DNA of 64,000 nucleotides. Origin: Paraniabella ginsengisoli. Lineage in GTDB: Bacteria; Bacteroidota; Bacteroidia; Chitinophagales; Chitinophagaceae. Positions 1-9,493 of this stretch are shown one piece after another; the stretch's first letter is position 1; every line of letters starts with the position of its first letter. The stretch covers positions 868,001 through 932,000 of the forward strand of contig NZ_JAKWBL010000004.1 of NCBI RefSeq assembly GCF_022513635.1. Direction: 5' to 3'. A model generated the notes under the pieces. The model did no database searches. It was given only the letters and a program-made list of their open reading frames with translations, and was not told the origin of the DNA. A program made the position numbers and the translations under genes.

Positions 1-49
1 TTGATAAGCTTGGTTTTCGATTGGGAATGCAATCATAAAGTCATTGCTA

Positions 50-457
50 CTATTCTTCGGGATACGCATTCCCTTTATGACAAGTGTTGCAACTTATTCT
101 AGTTAAGTATGCAGGATGAATTTTGGTATCGTAATTAAAATAATTTTTGTTCAGATCAATTGTCAGGCGCATCATCCTACGGCCTTCTTCTTTAACAGGG
201 TTATCATCCGAAGCAAAATTCAATGTGGTATCGCCGTTTTTAATTTCCTGAGTGTGGCAAAAATCGCAGGTTACACCCAACCCTTTGTTGTAAGTTTCCA
301 TCAGGCTGTCCAGCTTTTCGTCACTTATATTGGCAGGCAGTACTTTTAAATTTCGTTGTTTAGCAGGATTTGTATTTATAAATCCAACCAGTAGCAAACA
401 GGCGATCAACACCATAACAAAGGGCAATTTTTTCGAAGCATATAGCAATTTACACAA
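50..457 (-). CDS. Small diheme c-type cytochrome
   Basis: Probable exported electron-transfer protein of 135 residues. An N-terminal hydrophobic stretch (about residues 13-27) acts as signal or membrane anchor. Two haem-binding CxxCH motifs are visible, CDFCH near residue 64 and CNTCH near residue 122. The layout resembles the small Bacteroidota cytochromes related to the photosynthetic reaction-centre cytochrome family; that family link is from memory, the two haem motifs are seen directly. It is divergent from the following oxidoreductase gene. The start could also be the internal Met at about residue 15, which would leave a cleaner signal peptide. Redox partner unknown. Confidence 0.8.
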   Translation of the reverse strand: MCKLLYASKKLPFVMVLIACLLLVGFINTNPAKQRNLKVLPANISDEKLDSLMETYNKGLGVTCDFCHTQEIKNGDTTLNFASDDNPVKEEGRRMMRLTIDLNKNYFNYDTKIHPAYLTRISCNTCHKGNAYPEE

Positions 458-506
458 AAACAGTCATGCAATTGTCATTCGCAATTACAATACCCCGCTA
501 AAATCT

Positions 507-514
507 TACCTTTG
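507..514 (+). promoter_or_regulatory. Candidate -7 promoter box of korB
   Basis: TACCTTTG matches the Bacteroidota -7 consensus TAnnTTTG and lies 20 nt before the korB start codon. A good -33 TTTG at the right spacing is not obvious, so this is a partial match. Confidence 0.4.
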
Positions 515-534
515 CACTCGATTTTAATTTAAAG

Positions 535-1560
535 ATGTCAGAAGTTTTAACGCCCACATTAACAGCAAAAGATTTCGCTACAGACCAGGAAGTACGTTGG
601 TGCCCCGGCTGCGGTGACTATTCTATATTGGCCCAGGTGCAAAGAATTATGCCCGGCCTTGGTATACCAAAAGAAAACATTGTATTCATTTCCGGTATTG
701 GTTGTAGTAGCCGTTTCCCGTATTACATGAATACTTACGGCATGCACTCCATTCATGGGCGTGCTACTGCCATTGCCAGCGGTTTGAAAGCGGCAAGGCC
801 AGAGCTAAGTGTTTGGATCGTAAGCGGTGACGGCGACAGTTTGAGTATAGGAGGCAATCATACCATACATTTGTTGAGGCGTAATTTGGATGTTAATCTA
901 TTAGTATTTAATAATCAAATCTACGGGCTTACCAAAGGTCAATATTCTCCTACTTCAGAAGAAAATAAAATAACCAAGTCTACGCCATTTGGCAGTATCG
1001 ATCATCCTTTCAACCCGGCAGCTTTGGCATTAGGCGCTGATGCTACTTTTGTAGCAAGAACGATGGATCGCGACCCTAAACATATGCAGGCGATGTTGTT
1101 AAGAACAAATGCGCATAAGGGAGCCTCTTTCCTTGAAATATACCAGAACTGTAATATATTCAATGATGGTGCTTTCGAAGTTTTTACGGAAAAATCTTCA
1201 AAGCCAAATGAAACCTTGTTTTTAGAACAGGGTAAGCCATTGATATTTGGAGCAGAAAATAACAAAGGATTGAGGCTTGATGGGTTTAAACCACAGGTTG
1301 TAACTATTGGCGAAGGTTATAGCGTTGATGATCTTTGGGTGCACGACGAACGTGATATATACAAAGCGCAGATTCTTACGCGCATTTTTGATGACCCATC
1401 AATAGAAGGGCATTTACCAAGGCCGTTCGGTGTGTTTTATGAAACGGATCGTCCTTGTTACGAGGAAATGATGAAGCTGCAACTGGAAGATGCTATAGCA
1501 CGTAAAGCTCCTGATCTGAACGCTTTGTTGAGAGGTAAAGAAACCTGGACGGTACAGTAA
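535..1560 (+). CDS. korB: 2-oxoacid:ferredoxin oxidoreductase, beta subunit
   Basis: Beta subunit (341 aa) of a ferredoxin-dependent 2-oxoacid oxidoreductase, which oxidatively decarboxylates a 2-oxoacid (2-oxoglutarate or pyruvate) to the acyl-CoA using thiamine diphosphate. Visible signatures are WCPGCGDY near residues 22-29, GIGCSSRFPYY near 54-64, and the thiamine diphosphate motif GDGDSLSIGG followed by NNQIYGLTKGQ. Length is normal for the family in Bacteroidota. The alpha subunit normally sits directly upstream on the same strand; here the upstream gene is a divergent cytochrome, so the partner must be elsewhere. Substrate (2-oxoglutarate versus pyruvate) cannot be settled from this sequence. 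Confidence 0.9.
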   Translation: MSEVLTPTLTAKDFATDQEVRWCPGCGDYSILAQVQRIMPGLGIPKENIVFISGIGCSSRFPYYMNTYGMHSIHGRATAIASGLKAARPELSVWIVSGDGDSLSIGGNHTIHLLRRNLDVNLLVFNNQIYGLTKGQYSPTSEENKITKSTPFGSIDHPFNPAALALGADATFVARTMDRDPKHMQAMLLRTNAHKGASFLEIYQNCNIFNDGAFEVFTEKSSKPNETLFLEQGKPLIFGAENNKGLRLDGFKPQVVTIGEGYSVDDLWVHDERDIYKAQILTRIFDDPSIEGHLPRPFGVFYETDRPCYEEMMKLQLEDAIARKAPDLNALLRGKETWTVQ

Positions 1561-1564
1561 AGGA

Positions 1565-1649
1565 TAGTTGATAAGTTAAGAGGTTGACAAGTTGACAATG
1601 GATTAACTAATCCTTTTTAACTTATAAACTTTTCAACTTGTCAACCTGC
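1565..1649. repeat. Imperfect inverted repeat between korB and tsaC
   Basis: Two arms built from GGTTGACAAGTTGA (about 1582-1597) and its complement TCAACTTGTCAACC (about 1633-1646) enclose an AT-rich loop. The transcript could form a hairpin after korB. Similar low-complexity spacers occur at 30.7, 33.4 and 39.2 kb. Confidence 0.6.
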
Positions 1650-1665
1650 AAAGTTTTTAACTTTG
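1638..1665 (+). promoter_or_regulatory. Promoter of tsaC
   Basis: TTG (1638-1640), 17 nt, then TAACTTTG (1658-1665) fits the Bacteroidota promoter pattern. Transcription would begin close to the ATG at 1672, so the message would be almost leaderless. This argues against the upstream in-frame TTG at 1663 as start, since it lies inside the -7 box. Confidence 0.5.
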
Positions 1666-1671
1666 CATTGT

Positions 1672-2277
1672 ATGCTTCTTCAAATCCATCCCAAAGATCC
1701 ACAAGATCGTTTAATAAAACAGGTTGCTGAAACATTAAGGAATGGAGGCATCATTGTTTATCCAACAGATACTATTTATGGATTTGGTTGTGATATTTAT
1801 CAAACCAAAGCTGTAGAGCAAATTTGCCGCATCAAACAAATAGATCCGAAAAAGGCGCAGCTATCTTTCGTTTGCTGCGATTTAAGCCATCTAAGCGACT
1901 TTGCACGGCAAATATCGAACACTACTTACAGGGTTTTAAAAGATCATCTCCCTGGGCCCTACACTTTTATTTTACCCGCCAGTAAACAAGTACCAAAGAT
2001 TTTACAAAGTAAAAAAGACACGATTGGTTTGCGTATCCCCGATAATAAAATAGCGCTGTCTTTGGTAAAAGAGCTGGATCACCCTATTTTAAGTACAACA
2101 TTACCTGGCGACTTTGTTGAAGATTATACCGACCCTGAAATCATTTACGAAAAATATAAGAATCTTGTAGATATTGTAATCGACGGAGGTCCGGGAGGAA
2201 GTGTTCCTTCAACTATTATCAATTGTGTTAACGATGATTATGAAGTGATAAGACAGGGCGCTGGAAAATGGGAGTAG
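1672..2277 (+). CDS. tsaC: L-threonylcarbamoyladenylate synthase (Sua5/YciO/YrdC family)
   Basis: About 201 residues. Makes threonylcarbamoyl-AMP from threonine, bicarbonate and ATP, the first step of t6A37 modification of ANN-decoding tRNAs. The YrdC nucleotide-binding motif is clear: GGIIVYPTDTIYGFGCD near residue 26, KQIDPKKAQLSFVC, the LPGPYTFILPAS segment, and a C-terminal GGPGGSVPSTIIN stretch. It lacks the extra C-terminal domain of full Sua5, so it is the short YrdC/YciO type. ATG 1672 is chosen because the upstream in-frame TTG overlaps a promoter box. It is convergent with acpS, 13 bp away. Confidence 0.9.
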   Translation: MLLQIHPKDPQDRLIKQVAETLRNGGIIVYPTDTIYGFGCDIYQTKAVEQICRIKQIDPKKAQLSFVCCDLSHLSDFARQISNTTYRVLKDHLPGPYTFILPASKQVPKILQSKKDTIGLRIPDNKIALSLVKELDHPILSTTLPGDFVEDYTDPEIIYEKYKNLVDIVIDGGPGGSVPSTIINCVNDDYEVIRQGAGKWE

Positions 2278-2290
2278 GGAATTTATGGTC

Positions 2291-2665
2291 TCACACTTCA
2301 ATAATTACGACAGCAGCGGCGATATTTTTCAAATGACTTACAGAGATTTTGACTTTTGTAAGATCAAGATGATTTAATGTTTTAGCGGTTTCGCCAGCTA
2401 AATGAAGTTCTGGCTTTCCTGCATCGTCTCCTAAAATTATGATTTCTTTATAAGCGGTGCCTTGCGCCCAACCGGTTCCCAATGCTTTAAAGAATGCTTC
2501 TTTGGCGGCGAACCTCGCAGCATAATGTTCATATTTATGGGTTTTAGGTTCGCAGTATTCAATTTCCTTTTCAGCAAAAACAAGTTCCCGAAAACCTTGT
2601 TCTTTCTCGATCTTTTGCTGTACTCTTTCTACTTCAATTACATCAAGTCCAATACCCGAAATCAT
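2291..2665 (-). CDS. acpS: Holo-[acyl-carrier-protein] synthase
   Basis: Transfers 4'-phosphopantetheine from CoA to a serine of acyl carrier protein, activating it for fatty acid synthesis. 124 aa is the normal AcpS length. The N-terminal GIGLDVIEVERV carries the metal-binding Asp, and FAAKEAFFKALGTG carries the second conserved acidic residue and lysine. The ending VSHLKNIAAAVVIIE is typical of the family. It is the last gene of the leftward rpmH-rnpA-yidD-acpS run, separated from yidD by a short AT-rich gap. Confidence 0.95.
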   Translation of the reverse strand: MISGIGLDVIEVERVQQKIEKEQGFRELVFAEKEIEYCEPKTHKYEHYAARFAAKEAFFKALGTGWAQGTAYKEIIILGDDAGKPELHLAGETAKTLNHLDLTKVKISVSHLKNIAAAVVIIEV

Positions 2666-2702
2666 TTTGACATTTTATTTAAAATTGAATATTTTATATT
2701 TT

Positions 2703-2933
2703 TTACGGTACCGGATCATATCCGCTTCCTCCCCAGGGATGACAACGGGATATTCTTTTGACAGAAAGCCAGAAACCTTTAAAAATACCATGCTTTTTGA
2801 AAGCTTGCAATGCGTAATGTGAACAAGTGGGTGTGTACCGGCACTTAGGCCCCAACCAGGGAGAAATAACCCACTGGTAGATTTTTATTAAGGCGATAAA
2901 GGGCCAGCTAAGTATCCTCAACACTTTTTGCAT
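2703..2933 (-). CDS. yidD: Membrane protein insertion efficiency factor YidD
   Basis: 76-residue peripheral membrane protein thought to assist YidC/SecYEG-dependent insertion. The family core is obvious: [20 protein letters not shown] followed by [11 protein letters not shown] and the [13 protein letters not shown] end. Conserved cysteines are present in CRYTPTC and in SRCHPWG. It overlaps the 3' end of rnpA by 26 bp, indicating translational coupling, and lies in the widely conserved rpmH-rnpA-yidD order. Confidence 0.95.
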   Translation of the reverse strand: MQKVLRILSWPFIALIKIYQWVISPWLGPKCRYTPTCSHYALQAFKKHGIFKGFWLSVKRISRCHPWGGSGYDPVP

Positions 2934-3309
2934 GTAAGCTTTTCAGTAATTTCCGTAAAGCTACTCCCACATTTTCATATAATGTGGCATAAGTGGGAAG
3001 TTCTTTTCCGGTATATAAAATAAACACCGATAAAGAGTTTTGCATTTGTAATATATAGTCATTAAGCGGATGCTGTTGCAAGCGGTAAGCCTCTCTTAAC
3101 AGGCGCTTTATACGGTTGCGGTCTACTGCTTTTTTAAAATATTTAGTTGTTAATCCCACGCCACATTTTACTTCAGAAAGAACGGCTTCTTCGTTGAGAT
3201 ATACGATTCTTATATTTTCGGCGCGTACGTTTTTCCCTTCAGCAAATATTTGCTGAAGTTTCTTTCGGCTTTTTAGCCGTTGTGATTTTGGAAAAGAATA
3301 CTGTGACAT
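2908..3309 (-). CDS. rnpA: Ribonuclease P protein component
   Basis: Protein subunit (133 aa) that helps the RNase P RNA bind precursor tRNA for 5' maturation. Signatures: [17 protein letters not shown] at the N-terminus, [20 protein letters not shown] around residues 50-70 with the RNR motif, then LLREAYR. Placement between rpmH and yidD confirms it. The RNase P RNA itself was not seen in this window. Confidence 0.95.
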   Translation of the reverse strand: MSQYSFPKSQRLKSRKKLQQIFAEGKNVRAENIRIVYLNEEAVLSEVKCGVGLTTKYFKKAVDRNRIKRLLREAYRLQQHPLNDYILQMQNSLSVFILYTGKELPTYATLYENVGVALRKLLKSLHAKSVEDT

Positions 3310-3367
3310 ACTACAAAAATAGCCCCGAAAAACGGAGCTACTAATAATTTTGTGTGCTGTATAAAGC

Positions 3368-3523
3368 TTACTTCAATCTGCTTTCGTCAGATACAGTAAG
3401 TTTTTTACGGCCTTTTGCACGGCGGCTCGCTAATACTTTGCGGCCATTAGCAGTTTGCATACGTTTGCGAAAACCATGAACAGTTTTACGGCGACGGCGA
3501 TGCGGTTGAAAAGTACGTTTCAT
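3368..3523 (-). CDS. rpmH: 50S ribosomal protein L34
   Basis: 51-residue ribosomal protein, very basic, beginning [13 protein letters not shown], followed by [20 protein letters not shown] and [14 protein letters not shown]. The frame is intact from ATG at 3523 to TAA at 3368. L34 heads the leftward rpmH-rnpA-yidD-acpS run and is preceded by a good promoter at 3629-3658. Confidence 0.97.
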   Translation of the reverse strand: MKRTFQPHRRRRKTVHGFRKRMQTANGRKVLASRRAKGRKKLTVSDESRLK

Positions 3524-3628
3524 AATATCTTAATTTTTCACTTTTTTTGAATTAATAGCATGGGAGAACATGCAGGTTCAATTTTCTTCACAGAAGATCA
3601 CCACATCTCCTGTTTGTGAAAGGGACGG

Positions 3629-3658
3629 CAAAGGTAAGGAAAAGTTGAAAAGTTCAAA
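3629..3658 (-). promoter_or_regulatory. Bacteroidota-type promoter upstream of rpmH
   Basis: On the minus strand TTTG (3655-3658) is followed after 18 nt by TACCTTTG (3629-3636), a close match to the Bacteroidota promoter. A second TACCTTTG lies a little further upstream. The leader to rpmH is about 100 nt. Confidence 0.65.
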
Positions 3659-3693
3659 GGTAAATTACAGAAAATTTAGAAACTGAGGCGATA

Positions 3694-4060
3694 TTAGGCC
3701 TTAATTAGAATTAAATCCAGCTCTGATATTTTTGAAAACCCCTTATCGGCGGTAACTAAAGGAATACCGTAAACCAAAGAAGTTGAAGCAATAATTGAGT
3801 CAGGTAGTTTTATATTGTACTTTCTTTTCAGCTGAATTGTCTGTTCTTTAATTTTTTTGTTCCAGTCTATTTCAAAACAGTCATCAAGAAGCAACCTCAA
3901 CTTAGTCTCTTGGGAGGTAGTTATTCCACTAAAACCCAAAAAGTTCAATTTCGGAAATAAAGGAAATGCCAAAATCATACTGAAGGAAGTCTTCAATTAT
4001 CTTATTCCCCTCATGTAAATAAATTAAAAAATTGGTATCCGCAATAGAATCAATCTTCAT
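3694..4060 (-). CDS. PIN-domain toxin (VapC-like), frame broken
   Basis: Predicted PIN-domain ribonuclease of a toxin-antitoxin pair. The N-terminus MKIDSIADTNFLIYLHEG carries the first acidic PIN residue in DTNFL. The C-terminal half carries LPDSIIASTSLVYGIPLVTA with further acidic residues and the final FSKISELDLI segment. The two halves are in different frames; adding one base to the T5 run near 3945 joins them into about 121 residues. It overlaps the upstream antitoxin by 11 bp. The cellular target is unknown. Confidence 0.7.
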
Positions 4061-4216
4061 TTTCTCTTACAGCGATTTGATATTTTAGGCCGTCAATTTT
4101 CCGCTTTAGCTTACCAAAATGTTCAGCTAAATTTCCTTTTTTGTTGCTTTTTTCAGCTTCTTTGTAAGAATTTTAGATATATCCTTGGAATTATTTTTAT
4201 CAATGACTACTGTCAT
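4050..4216 (-). CDS. Antitoxin partner of the PIN toxin, frame broken
   Basis: Small protein starting MTVVIDKNNSKDISKIL. After a frame break in an A6 run near 4130 it continues with KGNLAEHFGKLKRKIDGLKY and ends REND-like just inside the toxin start. The two-part make-up (short N-terminal binding segment, then a lysine-rich helix) and the stop/start overlap with the PIN gene are typical of antitoxins. About 55 residues when reconstructed. Family name not certain. Confidence 0.55.
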
Positions 4217-4301
4217 GTTCTTTGTTTTACTTAAATCGAATTTATAATTAATTAATTGCCGACTTTGTCAATTCAGGAAGCCTCGGCCAATTGATTATTC
4301 A

Positions 4302-5125
4302 TTATAAACCGACATGCTCGCTTTGTACCGATGCTCCAAAAAATAGAGAAGCGTGGCTGTCAAAATCTTCAATCGAATCAGTAGTAAAAAATTGCAAACT
4401 ATTATTTTTACTACACTTTTCATTGATTTTCGGGTGGCGAAGCAGGTAATCGGCGAGGCTTTTTGCAACAATTTCGCCTTGTGATAATAGCTTTACCTGT
4501 ACTGGCAGATATTCCTGTATCTGCTTTCGCATTATTGGATAATGAGTACACGCCAGCAAAACCACATCGATGTTATCTCCTTTATGGAAAAGATTATGCA
4601 GATTTTTTTTATAAAATGATGTGTACCTGAATTATCCATTTCATTGTTTTCGATGATAGGAACCCACATGGGACAGGCTTCCTGATAAACGGTAACCTCA
4701 GGAAAAAACTTAGCAATTTCGATAGGATAAGATTCGGAGCCGACTGTACCTTTGGTTGCTAATATTCCAACCTCTTTGGTTTCGGAGTATTTGCCAATGA
4801 CCTCAGTTGTTGGCCTGATAACACCCAATACTCTTTTTTCAGGAGCTATTACTGGTAAATCGTTTTGTTGAATAGTACGCAGCGCCTTAGCCGAAGCGGT
4901 GTTGCAGGCAAGGATCACTAAATGGCAACCTTGAGCAAAAAACCACTTAACCGCGTCTAAGGTGTATTGATAAACAGTATCGTAAGACCTTGTACCATAG
5001 GGTGCGCGGGCATTATCACCAAGATACATGAAATCATATTCCGGCAGATGCGCTACCAGTTCTTTTAAAACCGTTAACCCGCCGTAACCAGAATCAAATA
5101 CGCCAATTGGGGCTGCTTGTTGCAT
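4302..5125 (-). CDS. murI: Glutamate racemase, frame broken
   Basis: Interconverts L- and D-glutamate to supply D-Glu for peptidoglycan. The 5' part (from 5125) shows GVFDSGYGGLTVLK, the YLGDNARAPYG motif and the first catalytic cysteine in ILACNTAS. The 3' part shows the second catalytic cysteine in LLACTHYPIM. The halves are joined if the A8 run at 4603-4610 (T8 on the + strand) had nine bases; the reading would then continue through an HNLFHKGDNIDVV-like stretch. MurI is essential in nearly all walled bacteria, so the break is almost certainly a sequence error. Reconstructed length, about 275 aa, is normal. Confidence 0.92.
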
Positions 5126-5148
5126 GCATTGTAGTTATATACCAAAAA

Positions 5149-5185
5149 TAAAAAACCGTCCTGATTTGGACGGTTTTTTATTTAT
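5149..5185 (-). terminator. Rho-independent terminator after the ompH genes
   Basis: Stem AACCGTCC / GGACGGTT with a four-base loop, flanked by an A run on one side and a T run on the other, so it can work in both directions. It lies between the downstream ompH gene and murI and separates the two transcription units. Confidence 0.8.
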
Positions 5186-5199
5186 TATAATGTTATGTA

Positions 5200-5751
5200 T
5201 TAATTTTTAGGAACTGGGGCTGCGCCGCCTGATGGTGCACTACCTTCTGGATTAACCTTTATGCCTAATTTAGTAGCAATAGGAAGGCTTAAATTATCGC
5301 TATCAGGAGCAACAACAAAGGCCTCTTGAGTTAGCACGTAAGTGTATCCTTTTTCTTTTGCGTAAGCGTTTACTGCATCCATTACTTTTTTGTAAAGTGG
5401 GTTGAATAATTGCGCTTGTTTACCTTGAGATGCCTGACCAGCAATTTGCTGCCAGTTGCCAAGCGTTTCACCAAGTTGAGCTAAGTCTTTTTGTAATACT
5501 TGCTTTACAGAAGCCACTGTAGTTTTCTTTAAAATACTATCCTTTTCTTGGTATTCCTGGTATAATCTTGTATAAGTACCACCAATGGAATCCTGTTGCC
5601 ATTTTTCAAGGTCTTGCTGTACTTTTTGAGCTTCAGGAAGATTATATACTAAAGCTTCGACATTCACATATCCGATTTTCTGTGCATTGGCTGAGAACAT
5701 GCTAACCATAACCAGGCCTAATGCAATTGCTAGAAATTTTACCTGTTTCAT
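5200..5751 (-). CDS. OmpH/Skp-family periplasmic chaperone (second copy)
   Basis: 183-residue exported protein of the Skp/OmpH family, trimeric chaperones that hold unfolded outer membrane proteins for BamA. A signal peptide MKQVKFLAIALGLVMVSMFS ends near NAQ. The mature part starts KIGYVNVEALVYNLPEAQ and has a long charged helical region typical of Skp tentacles. The end is a short Pro/Gly/Ala-rich tail (about residues 170-183). It lies directly downstream of the other ompH copy and ends at a terminator. Confidence 0.85.
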   Translation of the reverse strand: MKQVKFLAIALGLVMVSMFSANAQKIGYVNVEALVYNLPEAQKVQQDLEKWQQDSIGGTYTRLYQEYQEKDSILKKTTVASVKQVLQKDLAQLGETLGNWQQIAGQASQGKQAQLFNPLYKKVMDAVNAYAKEKGYTYVLTQEAFVVAPDSDNLSLPIATKLGIKVNPEGSAPSGGAAPVPKN

Positions 5752-5855
5752 CTGTTTGTTTTTTCTTTTTGCTCAGATGTAATTACGCTTCACTTTCAAA
5801 CTGAAAACGACAGCATTATTTCATTTTTGAGTTTTGTGTTTATTTTTTTAAAAAT

Positions 5856-6368
5856 TTACTTAAGTCGTAATTCCCTGAGAACATCTTCACTCTTGTCCAA
5901 CTTAGGGTCGGCAAAGATAATAGATTTGCCCTCACTTTTATCGAAAACCAAATCGTACCCATTTGCCTTTGACAACTTGTTAACAGCATCAGCAACTTTT
6001 TTCTGTAAAGGCTCCATTAGTTCCTGTCTTTTCTTAAACAGATCTCCTTCAAAACCAAAGCGTTTCTTTTGCAGATCGCGTAATTCTTTCTCTTTGTTAA
6101 AAAGTTCGTCTTCCTTTTGTTTTTTTAAATCTTCACTCATCATGGTTTCTTCCGCCTCGTAATCGCTATATAATTTATCTAACACTGCTTGTTTGGTATC
6201 AATGTCTTTTTGCCATGTAGCCGCCTGTGCATCCACTTGCTTTTGAACCTGCTTAAACTCTGGCATTTTATCAAAAATATACCTGGTGTCTATAACCGCA
6301 TATTTCTGTGCGTAAGAAAAGGTAGCGGCCAAGCATAACATCAGCGTAAGAACAAATATTTTTCGCAT
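5856..6368 (-). CDS. OmpH/Skp-family periplasmic chaperone (first copy)
   Basis: 170-residue Skp/OmpH homologue with signal peptide MRKIFVLTLMLCLAATFSYA. The mature sequence begins KYAVIDTRYIFDKMPEFKQV, then a strongly charged coiled-coil with many K, E, D and Q residues (about 45-125), then the closing YDLVFDKSEGKSIIFAD segment of the family. The gene follows bamA in the same direction, the standard Bacteroidota order bamA-ompH-ompH. The two copies share family features but differ in sequence. Confidence 0.9.
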   Translation of the reverse strand: MRKIFVLTLMLCLAATFSYAQKYAVIDTRYIFDKMPEFKQVQKQVDAQAATWQKDIDTKQAVLDKLYSDYEAEETMMSEDLKKQKEDELFNKEKELRDLQKKRFGFEGDLFKKRQELMEPLQKKVADAVNKLSKANGYDLVFDKSEGKSIIFADPKLDKSEDVLRELRLK

Positions 6369-6476
6369 AACTAAAATTTGATGGATTTTTAAATTCGAGA
6401 TTATGTGGTTGACGTTTTAAATCTACAATCCGTTGCTTTAACTCCCTCTTCTTTAGAGATGGGTAGAGCGAGGCCA

Positions 6477-9207
6477 TTATTCCGGTTCAAATCCTAACAT
6501 GAACGTGAATTTACCAGCTCCTTTTATTCCACCGCCCGGTGTTAATCTATCTAAACCAATACCGTAGTCAAAACCTAAGAGGCCAAACATAGGCAGATAA
6601 AACCTCATACCTAAACCTACACTGCGGCGTAATTTAAAAGGATTGTAATCTTTGTAATCCTTCCAACCATTGGCTGCTTCAAAAAAGGCCAGACCAAAAA
6701 TAGTACTGCTTGGTTGGTTACCAATGGGTAACGAAGTTCTGCCTGGTATTTATTGAAAATAATAAAGAAGTTGTTAAAATCCTGTGAGTTTGTGTTGTCC
6801 GGGTTAATAGTAGGATCAGAGGTATTATAAATAGGATAGCCTCTATGCGCTATGATGTCGAAACCTGTAAGTGAGAAGGTATTGTTCAAACCCGCATCAC
6901 CTAGCTGAAACCGTTCAAACGGAGAATAATTCAGTTCCGGATTGTATTTACCCATGAAACCATATTTAGCAGCAAGCTTCAATACAAACTGCCTGTCTTT
7001 GTTTTCACCCTTGCCTCTGCCCAATGGCACATACCAGGTGGAGTTAAAACGCCATTTGTGATATTCTACGTTTTTATACTGATCTCCTGCCCCACCTAAT
7101 AAAGAGTAGGGAGGAGTTGCCTGCACGCTAAACATCAGGTCGCTACCACTACGTGGGAAGATAGGATCGGACACTGAGTTACGCTGGATTGCAATTTTTA
7201 AGCTTAGGTTATTGGAAATACCCGTATTAAAAGGCAGATTATAGGACCTACCCATATTCTTTACATTATAACGTGTTAAAGCTGCCGTATAAGTCATGTA
7301 AAAATAGTCATCAGGCCAGTTTAACTGTTTTCCTAAACCGATAGAAAATCCATTCACCGTTAAAGATGTATCCCGGGAATACTGATATCGCCCGGTGCTG
7401 TAGAAGCTACCAAAATTCGGGTTATAATACTTACTGTTATTATAAGAAAGTATCAAAGAATTTCTTTTTTACCACCTAACCAAGGCTCTGTAAATGAGAA
7501 GTTATAGGAGCGGAATGCGCGTCCGTTAGATTGTACACGTAAACTTAACTTTTGTCCGTCACCAACAGGTAGTGGATCCCAGGCTTGTTTTTTCCAGATA
7601 TTCTTGATGGAAAAATTGTTGAAAGTAACACCCAGTGTTCCGGTAAGTCCAATACCACCACCCCAACCCGCAGAAAGCTCTAACTGGTCAGAAGATTTTT
7701 CCTTAAGATTCCAGTTAATGTCTACAGTACCATCATTTTGATTAGGTACTGGCTGAGGACTGATCGATTCCTGCTCAAAATAGTTTAAAGCGTTCAACTC
7801 ACGAACAGTACGCATTAACGCACTTTGGCTATACAGCGCCCCTGGATAGGTACGCATTTCTCTTCTTATAACATGTTCCTTGGTGCGTTCGTTACCGCGG
7901 AGATTTATATTTTTAATACGCGCCTGTGGCCCTTCAATGATCCTTATTTCATGATCAATGGTGTCGTTACGAATACCCATTTCTACAGGGGTAACCTGAA
8001 TAAATAAATAGCCTTTATCTCTGTAAAAAGTTTGAATATCTGCAGCGTCCTGGCTTTGTTCAATACCCAAAGCCTTGTTCAAAGTGCTGGCATTATAAAT
8101 ATCGCCTCTGTTAATATTTAATATCTGATTTAATAAAGTATCACTAACAACAGAGTTTCCTTTCCAGGTAGTAGTTCCAAAATAATATCTGCGACCTTCT
8201 TTCACTTTGATGTCGATGTACATTTTGTCGTCTTTTATCGACTGTGTATCAGCTAATATTTGTGCATCTCGGTAGCCTTTTTCGTTAAAATAGCCGAGCA
8301 CTTTCTCTTTATCCTCAACATATTTTTTCTGATTGAATTTAGATGAAGAGAAGAATTTGAACCTAAAGTAGGGGTCTAATGCTTCCAGCGACTTAGTACC
8401 GGAAAGAAATCCCCAGTCGCTCATATATTCTCCAAAGTTGTAATGGTTAATAGGGCCATAAGTGCTAACATAGTTAGAAGGGAACAGGGTCATTTTAGTC
8501 ATCTCCTTCGTTCCTTTCATTTGTTTCTTCAGCTTAACGCTTCTTACGTTTTCGTTCCCAAAGAAGTTGATGGCATCAATCTTTACTCTTTTACCTTTAT
8601 TTACCTTGATAAGAAGAGAGTTAGAGTTTTTAAATACAGGATCTGGTTTTTCGATCAGATCTACTTCTATGCCATGAAAACCTTTTTCTTCATAAAAGGA
8701 TCTGACAACATCTATAATATTACGTCTTGTATTTTCTGAAAGAATTGTTGTTTGTTTGGCAATAGCTGTTTTTTTTACCAATTCTTCCTGTTCTGTTTTT
8801 TTAACGCCTTCAAATTTAAAGTCGCCCAGCCTTGGCATTTCTTTTACAGCAACTTCAATACTTATATTGTCAGCAATAATATTTGTAACATAAATCTGAA
8901 TATCGGCAACTAATTTTTGTCTCCACAGATTTTGTATCGCACGAGAAAAAACATCAGAGCCCGGATAAACAAACTTTTGCCCCTTTTGTAAACCGGCTAC
9001 AGACAATATAATTGTAGAGTCCAGGTAGTTAGCTCCTGTAACTTTCAGGTCGGCTATTGTATATTCTTTGGGCTGTCGGGGGTTTTGCCATTCCTGCATT
9101 TCGGGCGAAAGTGCCTGATTTGGAAGGGTATCGGTTTGAGCAAAAACACAGTTTACCGTTGTTAATGATATGATTGTAGCACAAAACCTGTTAAGAAGAA
9201 AACGCAT
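6477..9207 (-). CDS. bamA: Outer membrane assembly factor BamA, two frame breaks
   Basis: Central subunit of the BAM complex that folds beta-barrel proteins into the outer membrane. From 9207 the protein has a signal peptide, POTRA repeats (about residues 50-420, e.g. VKEGRRYYFGTTTWKGN), and a C-terminal 16-strand barrel ending with the aromatic-rich FMLGFEPE. The frame breaks at 7465-7470 (an A6 run that needs seven) and near 6711-6715 (a missing C restores NPSSTIFGLAFFEAANGW). After both corrections the gene reads through to TAA at 6477, about 910 aa, normal for Bacteroidota. Placement between uppS and ompH supports the call. Confidence 0.93.
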
Positions 9208-9493
9208 AAGGGATTTAAATATCGGTAATCAATTTTGTTTTTGCAAAAGCAGGAAGTTATTATTTATCACCACACTATTACACTATTCCTATTGCGGCGG
9301 CAAATTAAAGGTAAAAATTGGAAAACTCATGTTAAAATAGACAACCACACGATGGTAGCCTTAAAGCACTTTGGTTTATTGTAAAAATTTATCGGTATAT
9401 TTTTAATTTTTCATAGTCCGGTAGCATTTCAAAGCAAAAAATATATATTTTAAACGGAGAAGAAATGTATATTTTTAGGCTTTATTTCACATT

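Noticed and set aside
6271-6477. 68-residue minus-strand reading frame between bamA and ompH
   Set aside because: It overlaps the start and signal peptide of ompH in another frame, has no family-like features and no signal of its own.
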